A stretch of DNA of 64,000 bases from Paraburkholderia oxyphila NBRC 105797 (GCF_000685075.1 NZ_BAYD01000004.1:124001-188000), one strand, 5' to 3'; counted from the stretch's first letter, positions 44,476 through 54,765 are shown. Notes: generated by a model from the sequence alone, not told the origin. Made by a program: numbers and translations.

Positions 44476-44521
44476 AACTGCTTGCCCTCGCCAAAGTCAG
44501 GATTGACTGTTCCCCGAATCC

Positions 44522-45544
44522 ATGAACTCCCCGCTCGCATCCAGTACCCTGTCCTCCATCGCCGCGCCCGCCGCAGAAGACTTCGACGCCGTTCTCAAGG
44601 GCGGCGGCTTTGCGATCCTGCCGCAGTTCGGCGTGATCGACGCCAATGGCGACGACGCAGCCACCTTCCTGCACAGCCAGCTCACGAACGACATCCAGCA
44701 TCTGGACGTCACCGGTGCGCGCCTTGCAGGCTACTGCTCGCCCAAGGGGCGCCTGCTCGCCTCGTTCCTCACGTGGAAGACCGGCGACACGATCCGCATG
44801 CTCATTTCGAAGGACGTGCAGCCTGGCGTGCAAAAGCGCCTCTCGATGTTCGTGCTGCGCGCCAAGGCCAAGCTCACCGACGACAGCGACAAGCTGCTCG
44901 TGGTGGGGCTCGCGGGCGACGTGCGCGGCGCGCTCGCGCGCGTGTTCGATGCGCTGCCCGATGGCGTGCACGTGAAGGTGGACGATCCCGCTGGCACGCT
45001 AATCCGCATGCCCGATGCGCACGGCCGCCTGCGTTATCTGTGGGTCGGGCCGAAAGCCGCCGTCGAGGCGAAGCTCGCCTCGCTCGGCGACGCGCTCAAG
45101 CCCATCTCGCCTGCCGTTTGGGACTGGCTCGACATCCGCGCGGGCGAGCCGCGCATCACCCAGCCCGTGAGCGAGCAGTTCGTCCCGCAGATGGTCAACT
45201 ACGACGTGCTCGGTGGCGTGAACTTCAAGAAGGGTTGCTATCCGGGCCAGGAAATCGTGGCGCGCAGCCAGTACCGCGGCACGATCAAGCGCCGCACCGC
45301 GCTCGCGAGCGTCGCGGCCGGGCTCGACGCCGCACGCCCCGGTGCGGAGCTCTTTCACTCCGACGACCCGGGCCAGCCCTGCGGCATGATCGTCAACGCG
45401 GCGGCGGCGCCCGAAGGCGGTGTCGATCTGCTCGCGGAGATCAAGCTCGCGGCGCTCGAATCGGGCAGCGTGCATCTGGGTGCCGCCGACGGCCCCATGC
45501 TGCGCATCCTGCCGCTGCCGTACGCACTGCCCGCCGAGGTCTGA
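44522..45544 (+). CDS. ygfZ: folate-binding protein YgfZ (tRNA-modifying / Fe-S maintenance)
   Basis: Aminomethyltransferase-like protein of 340 residues that uses tetrahydrofolate to support Fe-S enzymes and tRNA thiolation. The signature KKGCYPGQEIVARSQYRG is present, together with FLHSQLTNDI and YCSPKGRLLASF. It is divergent from mltG. Confidence 0.93.
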   Translation: MNSPLASSTLSSIAAPAAEDFDAVLKGGGFAILPQFGVIDANGDDAATFLHSQLTNDIQHLDVTGARLAGYCSPKGRLLASFLTWKTGDTIRMLISKDVQPGVQKRLSMFVLRAKAKLTDDSDKLLVVGLAGDVRGALARVFDALPDGVHVKVDDPAGTLIRMPDAHGRLRYLWVGPKAAVEAKLASLGDALKPISPAVWDWLDIRAGEPRITQPVSEQFVPQMVNYDVLGGVNFKKGCYPGQEIVARSQYRGTIKRRTALASVAAGLDAARPGAELFHSDDPGQPCGMIVNAAAAPEGGVDLLAEIKLAALESGSVHLGAADGPMLRILPLPYALPAEV

Positions 45545-45688
45545 CGCCTTGGCGCCGGGTTGCAGCGTGACGCGGGCCGCGCCGCGCTTTGCGCGGACCG
45601 CTGCATCGTCGTTCGCGCGCCTTGCCGCGCCGAAGGCGTTGCGCGCTTCACATGCGGCGTCTGCCATGGCTGCCGGAGACCGTGCGCC

Positions 45689-46540
45689 ATGTGCCTGATC
45701 GTCTTCGACTGGCGGCCGCACGCCGCCGATGGCGCGCTCTTGACGCTCGCCGCGAACCGCGACGAATTCCTGCGCCGCACCGCCGAGCCCATGCAGTGGT
45801 GGAAAGACGCGCCCGGCGTGCTCGCGGGCCGCGACCTCGTGGGCGGCGGGACATGGCTTGGCATGACGCGCGACGGCCGCTTCGCGGCCCTCACCAACTA
45901 CCGCGCGCCGCATGAGATGCGCCCCGACGCGCCCACGCGCGGCACGCTGGTTTCGCGCTGGTTGACCGGTCCCGGCGGCGCCGAAAAACTGCCCGATACG
46001 CCGCTGGACTATCTCGAGGAAGTCGCGCGCGACGGCGAGATGTATAACGGCTTCAACCTGGTCGTCGGCGACTGGAGACGGCGCGAGCTCGCCTGGTATT
46101 GCAACCGCGGCGATCGCGTGCCCGCCCTGCTGCCCGAGGGCACACACGGCATTTCCAATGCCGTGCTCGACACCCCATGGCCGAAGCTCGTGCGCAAGCG
46201 CGCGGGGCTCGCCCAACTCACGGCGGACGGCCCGGACGTCCCGCTCGAGCAATTGATCGAGTTGATGCGCGACCCGAGCGTCGCGCTCGATAGCGAGTTG
46301 CCCGCGACCGGCATTCCGCTCGAGCGTGAGCGCGCGCTTTCGGCGGCGTTCATCGAGACGCCCGAATACGGCACGCGCGGCACCACGGCGCTGCGCGTGC
46401 GCGTGAATGGCGATCGATTAAGCGTGGAAGCGCGCGAGCGCAGCGACGATGACGGCTCGCACCGCATTGCGCGGCCTGGCGCATTCGAGCGCCATGAGCG
46501 CTTCACGGTCGACGCCGCGCCTGGAACCTGTTCGCGCTAG
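45689..46540 (+). CDS. NRDE family protein
   Basis: Protein of 283 residues of the NRDE (TANGO2-like) family. It begins MCLIVFDWRPH and has the family motif LAANRDEFLRRTAEP, then GGGTWLGMTRDGRFAALTNYR. TANGO2 relatives are linked to lipid and haem handling, but the bacterial role is unknown. It follows ygfZ by 144 bp. Confidence 0.9.
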   Translation: MCLIVFDWRPHAADGALLTLAANRDEFLRRTAEPMQWWKDAPGVLAGRDLVGGGTWLGMTRDGRFAALTNYRAPHEMRPDAPTRGTLVSRWLTGPGGAEKLPDTPLDYLEEVARDGEMYNGFNLVVGDWRRRELAWYCNRGDRVPALLPEGTHGISNAVLDTPWPKLVRKRAGLAQLTADGPDVPLEQLIELMRDPSVALDSELPATGIPLERERALSAAFIETPEYGTRGTTALRVRVNGDRLSVEARERSDDDGSHRIARPGAFERHERFTVDAAPGTCSR

Positions 46541-46583
46541 TCGCCGGCCCTGATCGAAGGCCGAGCGCGAACCGCCCGCCTGA

Positions 46584-47546
46584 TCAATCCTCCGTGCCGA
46601 ACGCCGCGCGCAAGGCTTGCGCAGCTTGCGCCTGTGCACGCCGCGCATCCTCCACGAAGCCCCCCATCTTGAAGAACTCGTGGATCATGCCGTCGAATCG
46701 CACGAGCGTGACCGCGTTGCCCGCCTCGCGCAGCTTCTGCGCATAGGCTTCGCCCTCGTCGACGAGCGGATCGAATTCCGCGACCGCGATCCACGCCGGC
46801 GCCACGCCGCGAAAATCGGGCGCGCCGCGCGTGCCGTCGAGCGGCGCGAAGCGCCAGTCATTGCGATCGGACACATCGCGCACGTAGTGATTGAAGAACC
46901 ATTGCACGGTGGGCGCCGTGAGCAGATACCCCTGCGCGAGACGCTCGTGCGATTCCGTTTGCTGATGGCCGCCCGTGCCCGGATAGATCAGCAGCTGCAA
47001 CACGGGCGGCATGCCCGCGTCGCGCGCGAGCACTGCGCACACCGTCGCGAGCGTGCCGCCGGCGCTGTCTCCGCCTACTGCGAGCCGGGTCTCGTCGATC
47101 GCGTATTCGGCCGCGTGCGCGTGCAGCCAGGCATAGGCGTCGAACGCGTCGTTCACGGCAGTCGGGAACTTGTGCTCGGGCGCGAGCCGGTAGTCGACCG
47201 AGAGCACCGCGCAACGCGCGTCGCGCGCGAACATGCGGCACAAGGCGTCGTGCGTGTCGACGCTGCCCACGGTGAAGCCGCCGCCATGGTAATAGACGAG
47301 CGCAGGCAGCGGTTCGGACCATTGCGGCTCGACCGGCAGGTAGAGCCGCGCGCGAACGGACGCGCCGTCACGCGTGGGCACCTGCAGGTCTTCGACCGAG
47401 TGCATCGGCGCGGCCGCGATCTCCAGCACCGACGCGCTCTTTTCATACGACGCGCGCGCTTCCCGCGGCGTCAGTTCGTGGTAAGGCGTGCGGCCCGCGC
47501 GGGCCACCATGTCGAGTACGAGAGCGATCTTCGCGTTGAGCGGCAT
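46584..47546 (-). CDS. alpha/beta hydrolase, hormone-sensitive lipase family
   Basis: Esterase of 320 residues. The oxyanion-hole motif HGGGFTVGS, the nucleophile motif GGDSAGG, the acid AEFDPLVDEG and the histidine in FDGMIHEFF are all present. Cytosolic; probably acts on short or medium acyl esters. I use ATG 47546, since sequence upstream of it is not family-like. It lies downstream of an SDR gene on the same strand. Confidence 0.9.
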   Translation of the reverse strand: MPLNAKIALVLDMVARAGRTPYHELTPREARASYEKSASVLEIAAAPMHSVEDLQVPTRDGASVRARLYLPVEPQWSEPLPALVYYHGGGFTVGSVDTHDALCRMFARDARCAVLSVDYRLAPEHKFPTAVNDAFDAYAWLHAHAAEYAIDETRLAVGGDSAGGTLATVCAVLARDAGMPPVLQLLIYPGTGGHQQTESHERLAQGYLLTAPTVQWFFNHYVRDVSDRNDWRFAPLDGTRGAPDFRGVAPAWIAVAEFDPLVDEGEAYAQKLREAGNAVTLVRFDGMIHEFFKMGGFVEDARRAQAQAAQALRAAFGTED

Positions 47547-47619
47547 GAGTCTTTCGAATGAGGCCTCGCTCGAACGCCACATGGCGCAGGCCGCATGGCC
47601 CACGCCGGATAGCGCACTA

Positions 47620-48501
47620 TCAAGCCGGCGCCTTCTTCACTTCGGGCTTGAGCGAGAGCGGATCGGTGGGATTGCGCAGCGTCTCGATGTCTTCGTGACG
47701 CAGCTTTACCGATGCGAGTATGCCCGGATGCGTGAGGATGTAGAAGCGTCCATCGCGCACCGCGTCGAAAGTGGCCTTCGCGACGTCGTCGGCCGTGAGA
47801 CGCCCCGAGCGCACCGCGCGCGCCAATTGCAGATCGGCGGCCTGTTGCGAGCGCGTGGGCGGCGCCTCGTTGCGCAAGTCGTCGGGGCGGCTGCGCTCGG
47901 CGTTGGCGATGCCCGTCGGCACGAACGCCGGGCACAGGAGCGAGCAGCTGACCTGCTCGCTGACGTTCTTGAGGTCGTGATAGAGCGTCTCGGTGAGCGC
48001 CACCACCGCGTGCTTCGAAGCGTTGTAGACGGCCATCGCGGGCGGCGCGAGCAGGCCCGCCACCGAGGCTGTGTTGACGATATGCGCGCGCTCGCCCTGC
48101 TTGAGCATGATCGGCGTGAAGCTGCGCACGCCGTTCGCGACACCCATCACGTTCACGCCGAAGACCCAGTCCCAGTCTTTCGCGCTGCTTTCCCACACGA
48201 AGCCGCCGCTGCCCACCCCGGCGTTGTTAAAGAGCAGATGAACCTTGCCGTACGCGTCGAGCGCGGCCTGCGCGAGCGCATCCACCTGCGCCGGGTCGCG
48301 CACGTCGGTGCGCACGCCGATCGCCTGCGCGCCTTGCTCGCGCATCGCCTTGACGGTTTCCTCGAGCAAGGCTGCATCGACATCGGCAAGCACGAGCTTC
48401 ATGCCGAGCGATGCGGCCTGCTGGGCGAACGCACGGCCGAAGCCGCTCGCCGCGCCGGTAATGACGGCCACGCGGCCTTCGAACTGAAACGGATCCGACA
48501 T
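47620..48501 (-). CDS. SDR family NAD(P)-dependent oxidoreductase
   Basis: SDR of 293 residues with the complete set: TGAASGFG, NNAGVGSGG, and TASVAGLLAPPAMAVYNASKHA with Tyr and Lys. The C-terminal extension after the fold is about 40 residues (PTDPLSLKPEVKKAP). It lies 73 bp upstream of the esterase gene. The substrate is unknown, though an acyl or steroid-like alcohol fits the lipid-metabolism neighbourhood. Confidence 0.9.
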   Translation of the reverse strand: MSDPFQFEGRVAVITGAASGFGRAFAQQAASLGMKLVLADVDAALLEETVKAMREQGAQAIGVRTDVRDPAQVDALAQAALDAYGKVHLLFNNAGVGSGGFVWESSAKDWDWVFGVNVMGVANGVRSFTPIMLKQGERAHIVNTASVAGLLAPPAMAVYNASKHAVVALTETLYHDLKNVSEQVSCSLLCPAFVPTGIANAERSRPDDLRNEAPPTRSQQAADLQLARAVRSGRLTADDVAKATFDAVRDGRFYILTHPGILASVKLRHEDIETLRNPTDPLSLKPEVKKAPA

Positions 48502-48548
48502 CGCGCTCCCTTATCTATTCGTTAGTACTGCACAGGCAATAAAAAACT

Positions 48549-48583
48549 GGCAACGGGCCGGCGCTCAGGGCCGGCCCGTTGCC
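48549..48583 (-). terminator. Rho-independent terminator of the MDR reductase gene
   Basis: A perfect 14-bp stem, GGCAACGGGCCGGC (48549-48562) with GCCGGCCCGTTGCC (48570-48583), is followed on the minus strand by CCAGTTTTTTATTG. It lies five bases after the end of the MDR gene. Confidence 0.85.
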
Positions 48584-48587
48584 TTCG

Positions 48588-49586
48588 TCAGACGAGCTTG
48601 ACGAGCTGCTTGCCGAAGTTCTGCCCCTTGAGCATGCCGAGGAACGCGGTGGGCGCGTTTTCGAGGCCTTCCGCAACGCTCTCGCGATACACCAACTGCT
48701 TCTTCGCCACGAGTCCGCCGAGTTCGGACAGCGCCTGCGGCCAAACGTCGATATGCTCGCTCACGATGAAGCCCTGGACGAGCAGGCGCTGCGTGAGCAG
48801 CAGTTGCGGATGCTTGAGCGGAATCGGCTCGCCGTCGTAACCCGCGATCATGCCGCACAGCGCAATCCGGCCGAAGGCGTTCATGCGCGCGAGCGTGGCG
48901 TTCAGGATGTCACCGCCCACATTCTCGAAGTAGCCGTCCACGCCGTCTGGCGTTGCGGCCTTGAGGTCCTGATAGAGATTGCCCGCCTTGTAGTCGACGC
49001 AGGCGTCGAAGCCAAGCTCCTCCACGACGTAGCGGCATTTTTCGGCGCCACCCGCGATGCCCACGGCGCGGCAACCCGCGCGTTTTGCCAGCTGGCCCAC
49101 GACGCTGCCCACGGCGCCACTCGCCGCGCTCACCACGACGGTCTCGCCGGCCTTCGGCGCGATGATGCGGTTCAGGCCGTACCAGGCCGTGACGCCCGGC
49201 ATGCCCACCGGCCCGAGATACGCGGCAAGCGGCACGTGCGTGGTATCGACGACATGCAGGTCGCTGCCATCCGAGCTGGCGTACTCCTGCCAGCCGCCCA
49301 TGCCCACGACCTTGTCGCCGGCCTTGAATTTCGGGTTGAGCGACTCGACCACCTCGCCCGACGTGCCGCCGATCATCACGGCATCGAGCGGCTGCGGCGC
49401 CGCATACGACTTGCTGTCGTTCATGCGTCCGCGCATATACGGATCGAGCGAAAGCCAGTGATTGCGCACGCGCACCTGACCCTGTGCGAGCGGCGCGAGC
49501 GGCGTTTGAACGAGACGGAAGTTATCGACGCTGGCAGCGCCTTCGGGGCGCGAAGCCAGCAAGATCTGACGATTAGTCTGGGTCAT
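48588..49586 (-). CDS. NADP-dependent MDR oxidoreductase (CurA / leukotriene reductase type)
   Basis: Zinc-independent medium-chain reductase of 332 residues. It begins NRQILLASRPEGAASVDNFRL, has the Rossmann-like GAVGSVVGQLAKRAGCRAVG and the family segment NVGGDILNATLARMNAFGRI. Such enzymes reduce alpha,beta-double bonds of enones. The ATG at 49586 gives the family length. A strong terminator follows. Confidence 0.92.
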   Translation of the reverse strand: MTQTNRQILLASRPEGAASVDNFRLVQTPLAPLAQGQVRVRNHWLSLDPYMRGRMNDSKSYAAPQPLDAVMIGGTSGEVVESLNPKFKAGDKVVGMGGWQEYASSDGSDLHVVDTTHVPLAAYLGPVGMPGVTAWYGLNRIIAPKAGETVVVSAASGAVGSVVGQLAKRAGCRAVGIAGGAEKCRYVVEELGFDACVDYKAGNLYQDLKAATPDGVDGYFENVGGDILNATLARMNAFGRIALCGMIAGYDGEPIPLKHPQLLLTQRLLVQGFIVSEHIDVWPQALSELGGLVAKKQLVYRESVAEGLENAPTAFLGMLKGQNFGKQLVKLV

Positions 49587-49701
49587 GGCGTTCGATGTGG
49601 CGTCGTGATGCGCGGTTCGCACCGCGCGGGAATGAAACAGAATCGCAAGCCGCATGGGAAAGCAAAGCACGCATGCGGCCTGCGTGCGTCGGGCACGGCG
49701 C

Positions 49702-50199
49702 TCAGCCGTCGCTCGGGCCCGGTTTTGCGTTGGGGTCGCTGCGCAGGCGCTGACGCGTCACGTCGCGGCCCACCGCGAGGCGGCGCATGTATTTGAAGGT
49801 GCCGAGCGCCTTCGCCACGAAATGCCCCTCGCTGTCGCGGATCTCGCCTTCGCAATAGGCCATCGTGGTCGAGCGGTGCAGCACGCGGCCGTAGGCACGC
49901 AGCTCGCCGCGGCCGGGCTGCATGAAGTTCACTTTCATTTCGACGGTGACGACGCCCACGCCGTCGGCGGCGACGCTGCGCGCGGCCATCGCAAGCGCGA
50001 TGTCGGCGAGCGTCATGGTCACGCCGCCGTGCGCGACGTCCCACGTATTCATGTGGCGCTCGGCGAGCGGCAGGAGCACTTCGCTCGCGCCGTCGCGCGC
50101 GCTCACGAGCTGCGCACCCAGATGATCGACGAACGGGCTTTCGATCGTCGGCTGCTGGCTGGACGCGCCGTCTTGCGTCGTATCTGCGGTACCGGTCAT
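49702..50199 (-). CDS. PaaI family thioesterase
   Basis: Hotdog-fold thioesterase of 165 residues. The PaaI motif is HMNTWDVAHGGVTMTLADIALA, with the His-Gly-Gly and acidic residues in place. It precedes (in transcription order follows) the Dabb gene by 17 bp, so the two are co-transcribed. It probably hydrolyses an acyl-CoA of the surrounding fatty-acid genes. Confidence 0.87.
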   Translation of the reverse strand: MTGTADTTQDGASSQQPTIESPFVDHLGAQLVSARDGASEVLLPLAERHMNTWDVAHGGVTMTLADIALAMAARSVAADGVGVVTVEMKVNFMQPGRGELRAYGRVLHRSTTMAYCEGEIRDSEGHFVAKALGTFKYMRRLAVGRDVTRQRLRSDPNAKPGPSDG

Positions 50200-50216
50200 G
50201 GTTAAGCTCGAATCCC

Positions 50217-50519
50217 TCAGACCACGTAATCGACGCACTGGCGCGCCTCGACCACGTGCTTGGCGAAGTCCTTCACGATCTGGTGATCGGGATGATCCTG
50301 ATACGCGTCGAGTGCTGCCTTGTCGGCGAAATCGGAGACCAGCACGATATCGAACGTCGATGCGAGGCCCGGCTCGGCGAGACCGGCTTCGAGATGCAAG
50401 GTGCCAGGCACGAGATCGCGGCAGCCTTCGAGCATCGTCTTGAACTTCGCGACGTTCTCGGCGCGCGTCGCGCCTTCGGCCGATTCCTTGAATTTCCACA
50501 TCACGATATGACGAATCAC
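50217..50519 (-). CDS. Dabb family protein
   Basis: Stress-responsive alpha-beta barrel protein of 100 residues, beginning IRHIVMWKFKESAEG and containing DIVLVSDFADKAALDAYQDHPDH, the usual ferredoxin-like dimer pattern. It starts with GTG at 50519; AAGGTG lies five bases upstream. Function of the family is mostly unknown, with some cyclases. Confidence 0.87.
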   Translation of the reverse strand: MIRHIVMWKFKESAEGATRAENVAKFKTMLEGCRDLVPGTLHLEAGLAEPGLASTFDIVLVSDFADKAALDAYQDHPDHQIVKDFAKHVVEARQCVDYVV

Positions 50520-50748
50520 GGGTTCACCTTTTCAGTCTGTCTTGAACGGAGGCCGCGCCGCACGGGCGCGACTCAGCCGTCATGATACCTGCCTCGTCAT
50601 GTGCTCGAGGGGCGCGCCCTCGGCCGAGCGAGGCCTGGAGGAACGCTCGTGAGTGAGATGCGTGCGATGGGCGAGGCACACGCGGCACGCGAGGAAACCC
50701 GAGCGGCCGGTGCAGCGTGCAGCGCGCGCCGCACCGGCCCTGCGGCGA

Positions 50749-51927
50749 TCAAACGATTTCGAACAGCCCCGCCGCGCCCTGCCCGCCGCCGATGCACATC
50801 GTCACCACGACGAACTTCGCGCCGCGGCGCTTGCCTTCGATGAGCGCATGGCCCGTGAGTCGCGCGCCCGAGACGCCATACGGATGGCCGACCGCGATCG
50901 CGCCGCCGTTCACGTTGAGGCGGTCGGCGGGAATGCCGAGCTTGTCGCGGCAGTAGAGCACCTGCACGGCGAACGCTTCGTTCAGTTCCCACAGGCCGAT
51001 GTCCTCGACCTTGAGGCCGGCCTGCTTGAGCAGCTTGGGCACCGCGAACACGGGGCCGATGCCCATCTCGTCCGGCTCGCAGCCGGCCACCGCGAAGCCG
51101 CGGAAGATGCCGAGCGGCTGCAGCCCTTCGCGCTCCGCGACCTTCGCGTTCATCACCACGCAGGCGCTCGCGCCGTCCGAGAACTGGCTCGCATTGCCGG
51201 CCGTGATCACGCCGCCCGGCAGCGCCGTGCGGATCTTCGAGACGCCTTCGAGCGTCGTGTCGGCGCGAATGCCTTCGTCGGCGGCAATCGTCACTTCCTT
51301 CGTGATCAGCTGGCCCGAGGCCTTGTCGGCGACACCGGCGAGCACCGTCATCGGCACGATTTCGGCGTTGAAGAGGCCCGCGGCCTGCGCTGCCGCCGCG
51401 CGCAACTGCGACTGCACGCCGTACTCGTCCTGGCGGTCCTTCGAGATCTCGTAGCGCCTGGCGACGTTCTCGGCGGTCTGCAGCATGCTCCAGTAGATCT
51501 CGGGCTTGTGCTGGTTGAGCCAGCCTTCGAAGGCCATGTGGCGGTTCATCTCGTTCTGCACGCACGAGATGGACTCCACGCCACCGGCCACGAACACGTC
51601 ACCCTCGCCCGCAATCACGCGTTGCGCGGCGAGCGCAATCGTCTGGAGTCCGGAAGAACAGAAACGGTTCACGGTCATGCCCGGCACCGAGACGGGCAGG
51701 CCCGCGCGCAGCGCGATCTGGCGAGCGATGTTGCCGCCGGTGGCGCCTTCGGGGTTCGCGCAGCCCATGATCACGTCTTCGACGCGTGCGGGGTCGATCT
51801 TCGCGCGCTCGACGGCGGCCTTCGTGACGTGGCCGCCGAGCGTGGCGCCGTGGGTCATGTTGAACGCGCCTTTCCACGATTTGGCGAGGCCCGTGCGGGC
51901 GGTCGAAACGATTACGGCATCAGTCAT
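50749..51927 (-). CDS. acetyl-CoA acetyltransferase / 3-ketoacyl-CoA thiolase
   Basis: Thiolase of 392 residues with Cys90 (NRFCSSGLQ), His348 ([10 protein letters not shown]) and Cys378 ([10 protein letters not shown]). It probably performs the last beta-oxidation step for the fadB/J-like enzyme encoded nearby. It is clearly paralogous to the thiolase at 15014-16195, as shown by the shared VIVSTARTP-like start and identical motif positions. Confidence 0.93.
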   Translation of the reverse strand: MTDAVIVSTARTGLAKSWKGAFNMTHGATLGGHVTKAAVERAKIDPARVEDVIMGCANPEGATGGNIARQIALRAGLPVSVPGMTVNRFCSSGLQTIALAAQRVIAGEGDVFVAGGVESISCVQNEMNRHMAFEGWLNQHKPEIYWSMLQTAENVARRYEISKDRQDEYGVQSQLRAAAAQAAGLFNAEIVPMTVLAGVADKASGQLITKEVTIAADEGIRADTTLEGVSKIRTALPGGVITAGNASQFSDGASACVVMNAKVAEREGLQPLGIFRGFAVAGCEPDEMGIGPVFAVPKLLKQAGLKVEDIGLWELNEAFAVQVLYCRDKLGIPADRLNVNGGAIAVGHPYGVSGARLTGHALIEGKRRGAKFVVVTMCIGGGQGAAGLFEIV

Positions 51928-52023
51928 GTATGTCTCCAGTCGACGGGACTTGGCGATTTAACGCTTGGTCCCATCCCATGCGAACGTGTTGATCCTGCAA
52001 ATTGGACTAGCTTCGGACGTCCA

Positions 52024-52659
52024 TCAGACGGCGCCGCTCAGCACCTCGGCCGTTTGCGCGCGCTTCACGCCGGCTGCGCTCAACTGCTGCCACGCCGTGG
52101 CGAGCGAGCCATTCAGGTCGATGGCGCGCGAGGCGTCTTCGATCAGCACGGTCTCGAAGCCGGCGGCGCGCGCATCGAGCGCGGACCACGCGACGCAATA
52201 GTCGGTCGCAAGCCCGCAGCAATAGACGCGCTTCACACCGAGATCGCGCAGATAGCCCGCGAGCCCGGTCGGCGTCGTGCGGTCGGCCTCGAGAAACGCC
52301 GAATAGCTGTCGACGTTTGCGTGATGCCCCTTGCGGATGACCGCGCGCGCATGCGGCACGGCGAGATCGCGATGCAGTGCGGCGCCCTCCGTGCCCTGCA
52401 CGCAATGCGTGGGCCACAGCACCTGCTCGCCGTAGGGCAGCGCGATCGTCTCGAAGGGCTGGCGCCCCGCGTGATTGCCCGCAAACGACACGTGCTCCGC
52501 CGGGTGCCAGTCCTGCGTGAGCACCACGTTCCGGAATGCCTGCGCGAGCCGGTTCGCGACCGGCACGACTTCATCGCCGTGCGCGACGGCAAGCGCCCCG
52601 CCCGGCATGAAGTCGTATTGCAGATCGATCAGCAGGAGCACGTCTTCAGCGCTTCTCAT
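52024..52659 (-). CDS. pncA: nicotinamidase
   Basis: Isochorismatase-fold amidase of 211 residues that converts nicotinamide to nicotinate. Metal and catalytic motifs are LIDLQYDFMPGGALAV (Asp12), HPAEHVSFAGNH, THCVQGTEGA and GLATDYCVAWSA with the nucleophile Cys. It lies between the thiolase and the FadB/J-like gene, and is likely translated from the same transcript as its upstream neighbour. Confidence 0.92.
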   Translation of the reverse strand: MRSAEDVLLLIDLQYDFMPGGALAVAHGDEVVPVANRLAQAFRNVVLTQDWHPAEHVSFAGNHAGRQPFETIALPYGEQVLWPTHCVQGTEGAALHRDLAVPHARAVIRKGHHANVDSYSAFLEADRTTPTGLAGYLRDLGVKRVYCCGLATDYCVAWSALDARAAGFETVLIEDASRAIDLNGSLATAWQQLSAAGVKRAQTAEVLSGAV

Positions 52660-52683
52660 GATGTTCGTCCGTCACCCAATGGC

Positions 52684-54765
52684 TTAGTTGAAAGACCCGC
52701 CCTTCTCGGCCAGTTCGGCAAGCGACGAGGCGATCTGCCATGCGTCGCCGTTCGGCTGCTGCGCATAGCGGCGGATCGCGCGCGCCACGTTGTAGAGGCC
52801 AACGGTGTCCGCATAGAGCATCGGGCCGCCGCGCCACAGCGGGAACCCATAGCCCGTGAGATAGACCATGTCGACGTCCGACGCCTTCGAAGCAATGCCC
52901 TCTTCGAGAATCTTCGCGGCTTCGTTCACGAGTGCGTACACGAGGCGCTCGACGATTTCCTCATCGCCGATCTTGCGGCGCCCGGCGCCCACTTCCTTCG
53001 AGTACGCGACGATCATGTCGTCCACGAGCTTCGAAGGCAGCGCATTGCGCTCGCCCGCCTTGTAGTCGTACCAGCCCGCGCCCGTCTTCTGGCCGAAGCG
53101 GCCCAACTCGCACAGACGGTCGGCGACTTTCGAATACTTGAGGTCCGGCTTTTCCTGGTAGCGGCGCTTGCGGATCGCCCAGCCAATGTCGTTGCCCGCG
53201 AGGTCGCTCATGCGGAACGGGCCCATCGCGAAGCCGAACTTCTCGATTGCGCGGTCCACTTGCGCCGGCAGCGCGCCTTCTTCGAGCATGTAGAGCGCCT
53301 GGCGCACGTATTGCTCGATCATGCGGTTGCCGATGAAGCCGTCGCACACGCCCGAGACCACGGCCGTCTTGCGGATCTTCTTCGCGACCTGCATGACCGT
53401 GGCGAGCACGTCCTTGGCCGTGTCCTTGCCGCGCACGACTTCGAGCAGCTTCATCACGTTGGCAGGACTAAAGAAGTGCAGGCCCACCACATCTTGCGGA
53501 CGCTTCGTGAACGCGGCGATCTTGTCCACGTCGAGCGTCGAGGTGTTCGACGCGAGAATCGCGCCGGCCTTCGCGACTTCGTCGAGGCGCTTGAACACCT
53601 GCTCCTTCACGCCGAGCTCTTCGAACACGGCCTCGATGATGAGGTCGGCTTCCTTGAGGTCGTCATAGGACAGCGTCGGGCGGATCAGCGCCATGCGCGC
53701 TTCGAGCTTCTCGGCCGTGAGCTTGCCCTTCTTGACCTGGGCTTCGTAGTTCTTGCGGATCGTCGCGATGCCGCGGTCGAGCGCTTCCTGCTTCGTTTCG
53801 AGCAAGGTGACCGGCAGGCCCGCGTTGAGGAAGTTCATGGTGATGCCGCCACCCATCGTGCCCGCGCCGATCACCGCCACCTTCTGGATCTCGCGCGTGG
53901 GCGTGCTCGACGGCACGTCGGGGATCTTGCTCGCGGCGCGCTCGCCGAAGAACGCATGGCGCAGCGCGCGGCTCTCCGGCGTCTGCACGAGTTCGAGGAA
54001 GCATTCGCGCTCGAACACGAGGCCTTTATCGAAGCCCTGCTTCACGCCCGCGGCAATGGCGTCCACGCACTTCACCGGCGCCGGATAGTTCTTCGACATC
54101 GCCGCAACGGTGTTGCGCGAGAACTGCAGGAAGCCTTCGGCATTCGGATGCTCGATCTTGCGGTTGCGCACGAGCGGATGCGGCCCTTGCTTGTCGGCGG
54201 CCTTGCGCGCGAAGGCGACGGCCTCGTCGAGCAGATCGCCTTGCGCCATGGCGTCGAACAGGCCCGCATTCGCGAGCTTTTCGGAAGGCACCGGTGCGCC
54301 GCTCACGATCATGTTGAGCGCGGCCTCGAGGCCGATGGCGCGCGGCAGGCGCTGCGTGCCGCCCGCGCCGGGCAGGATGCCGAGCTTCACTTCGGGCAGC
54401 GCGATCTGCGCGCCCGGCGCGGCGATGCGATAGTGCGCGCCGAGCGCGAGCTCGAGGCCGCCGCCCATGGCCACGCTATGGATCGCGGCCACGACGGGCT
54501 TCGCGCTCTTCTCGACTTCCTTGATGACGGTGTGGAGCGTGGGCTCCTGGGTCGCCTTGGGCGTATTGAATTCGGTGATGTCGGCGCCGCCCGAGAAGGC
54601 CTTGCCGGCGCCCGTGATCACGATCGCCGAAACGGCCGGATCGCTGTTGGCACGCGCCAGACCCTCGACGATGCCGGTGCGGGTCGAATGCCCGAGCCCG
54701 TTGACGGGCGGATTGTTGAGCGTGATGACGGCGACGCCGTCGCGAGTCGTGTAATCCACTGCCAT
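52684..54765 (-). CDS. bifunctional enoyl-CoA hydratase / 3-hydroxyacyl-CoA dehydrogenase (FadB/FadJ-like)
   Basis: Protein of 693 residues. The first 190 residues are an enoyl-CoA hydratase (AVAAIHSVAMGGGLELALGAHYRIA, ALPEVKLGILPGAGGTQRLPRA, given as separate motifs). The NAD-binding domain starts with VAVIGAGTMGGGITMNFLNAG-like sequence near residue 300, and two 3HCDH C-terminal domains follow (ARQALYMLEEGALPAQVDRAI). GGAGG precedes the ATG at 54765. It carries out two steps of beta-oxidation with the nearby thiolase. Confidence 0.93.
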   Translation of the reverse strand: MAVDYTTRDGVAVITLNNPPVNGLGHSTRTGIVEGLARANSDPAVSAIVITGAGKAFSGGADITEFNTPKATQEPTLHTVIKEVEKSAKPVVAAIHSVAMGGGLELALGAHYRIAAPGAQIALPEVKLGILPGAGGTQRLPRAIGLEAALNMIVSGAPVPSEKLANAGLFDAMAQGDLLDEAVAFARKAADKQGPHPLVRNRKIEHPNAEGFLQFSRNTVAAMSKNYPAPVKCVDAIAAGVKQGFDKGLVFERECFLELVQTPESRALRHAFFGERAASKIPDVPSSTPTREIQKVAVIGAGTMGGGITMNFLNAGLPVTLLETKQEALDRGIATIRKNYEAQVKKGKLTAEKLEARMALIRPTLSYDDLKEADLIIEAVFEELGVKEQVFKRLDEVAKAGAILASNTSTLDVDKIAAFTKRPQDVVGLHFFSPANVMKLLEVVRGKDTAKDVLATVMQVAKKIRKTAVVSGVCDGFIGNRMIEQYVRQALYMLEEGALPAQVDRAIEKFGFAMGPFRMSDLAGNDIGWAIRKRRYQEKPDLKYSKVADRLCELGRFGQKTGAGWYDYKAGERNALPSKLVDDMIVAYSKEVGAGRRKIGDEEIVERLVYALVNEAAKILEEGIASKASDVDMVYLTGYGFPLWRGGPMLYADTVGLYNVARAIRRYAQQPNGDAWQIASSLAELAEKGGSFN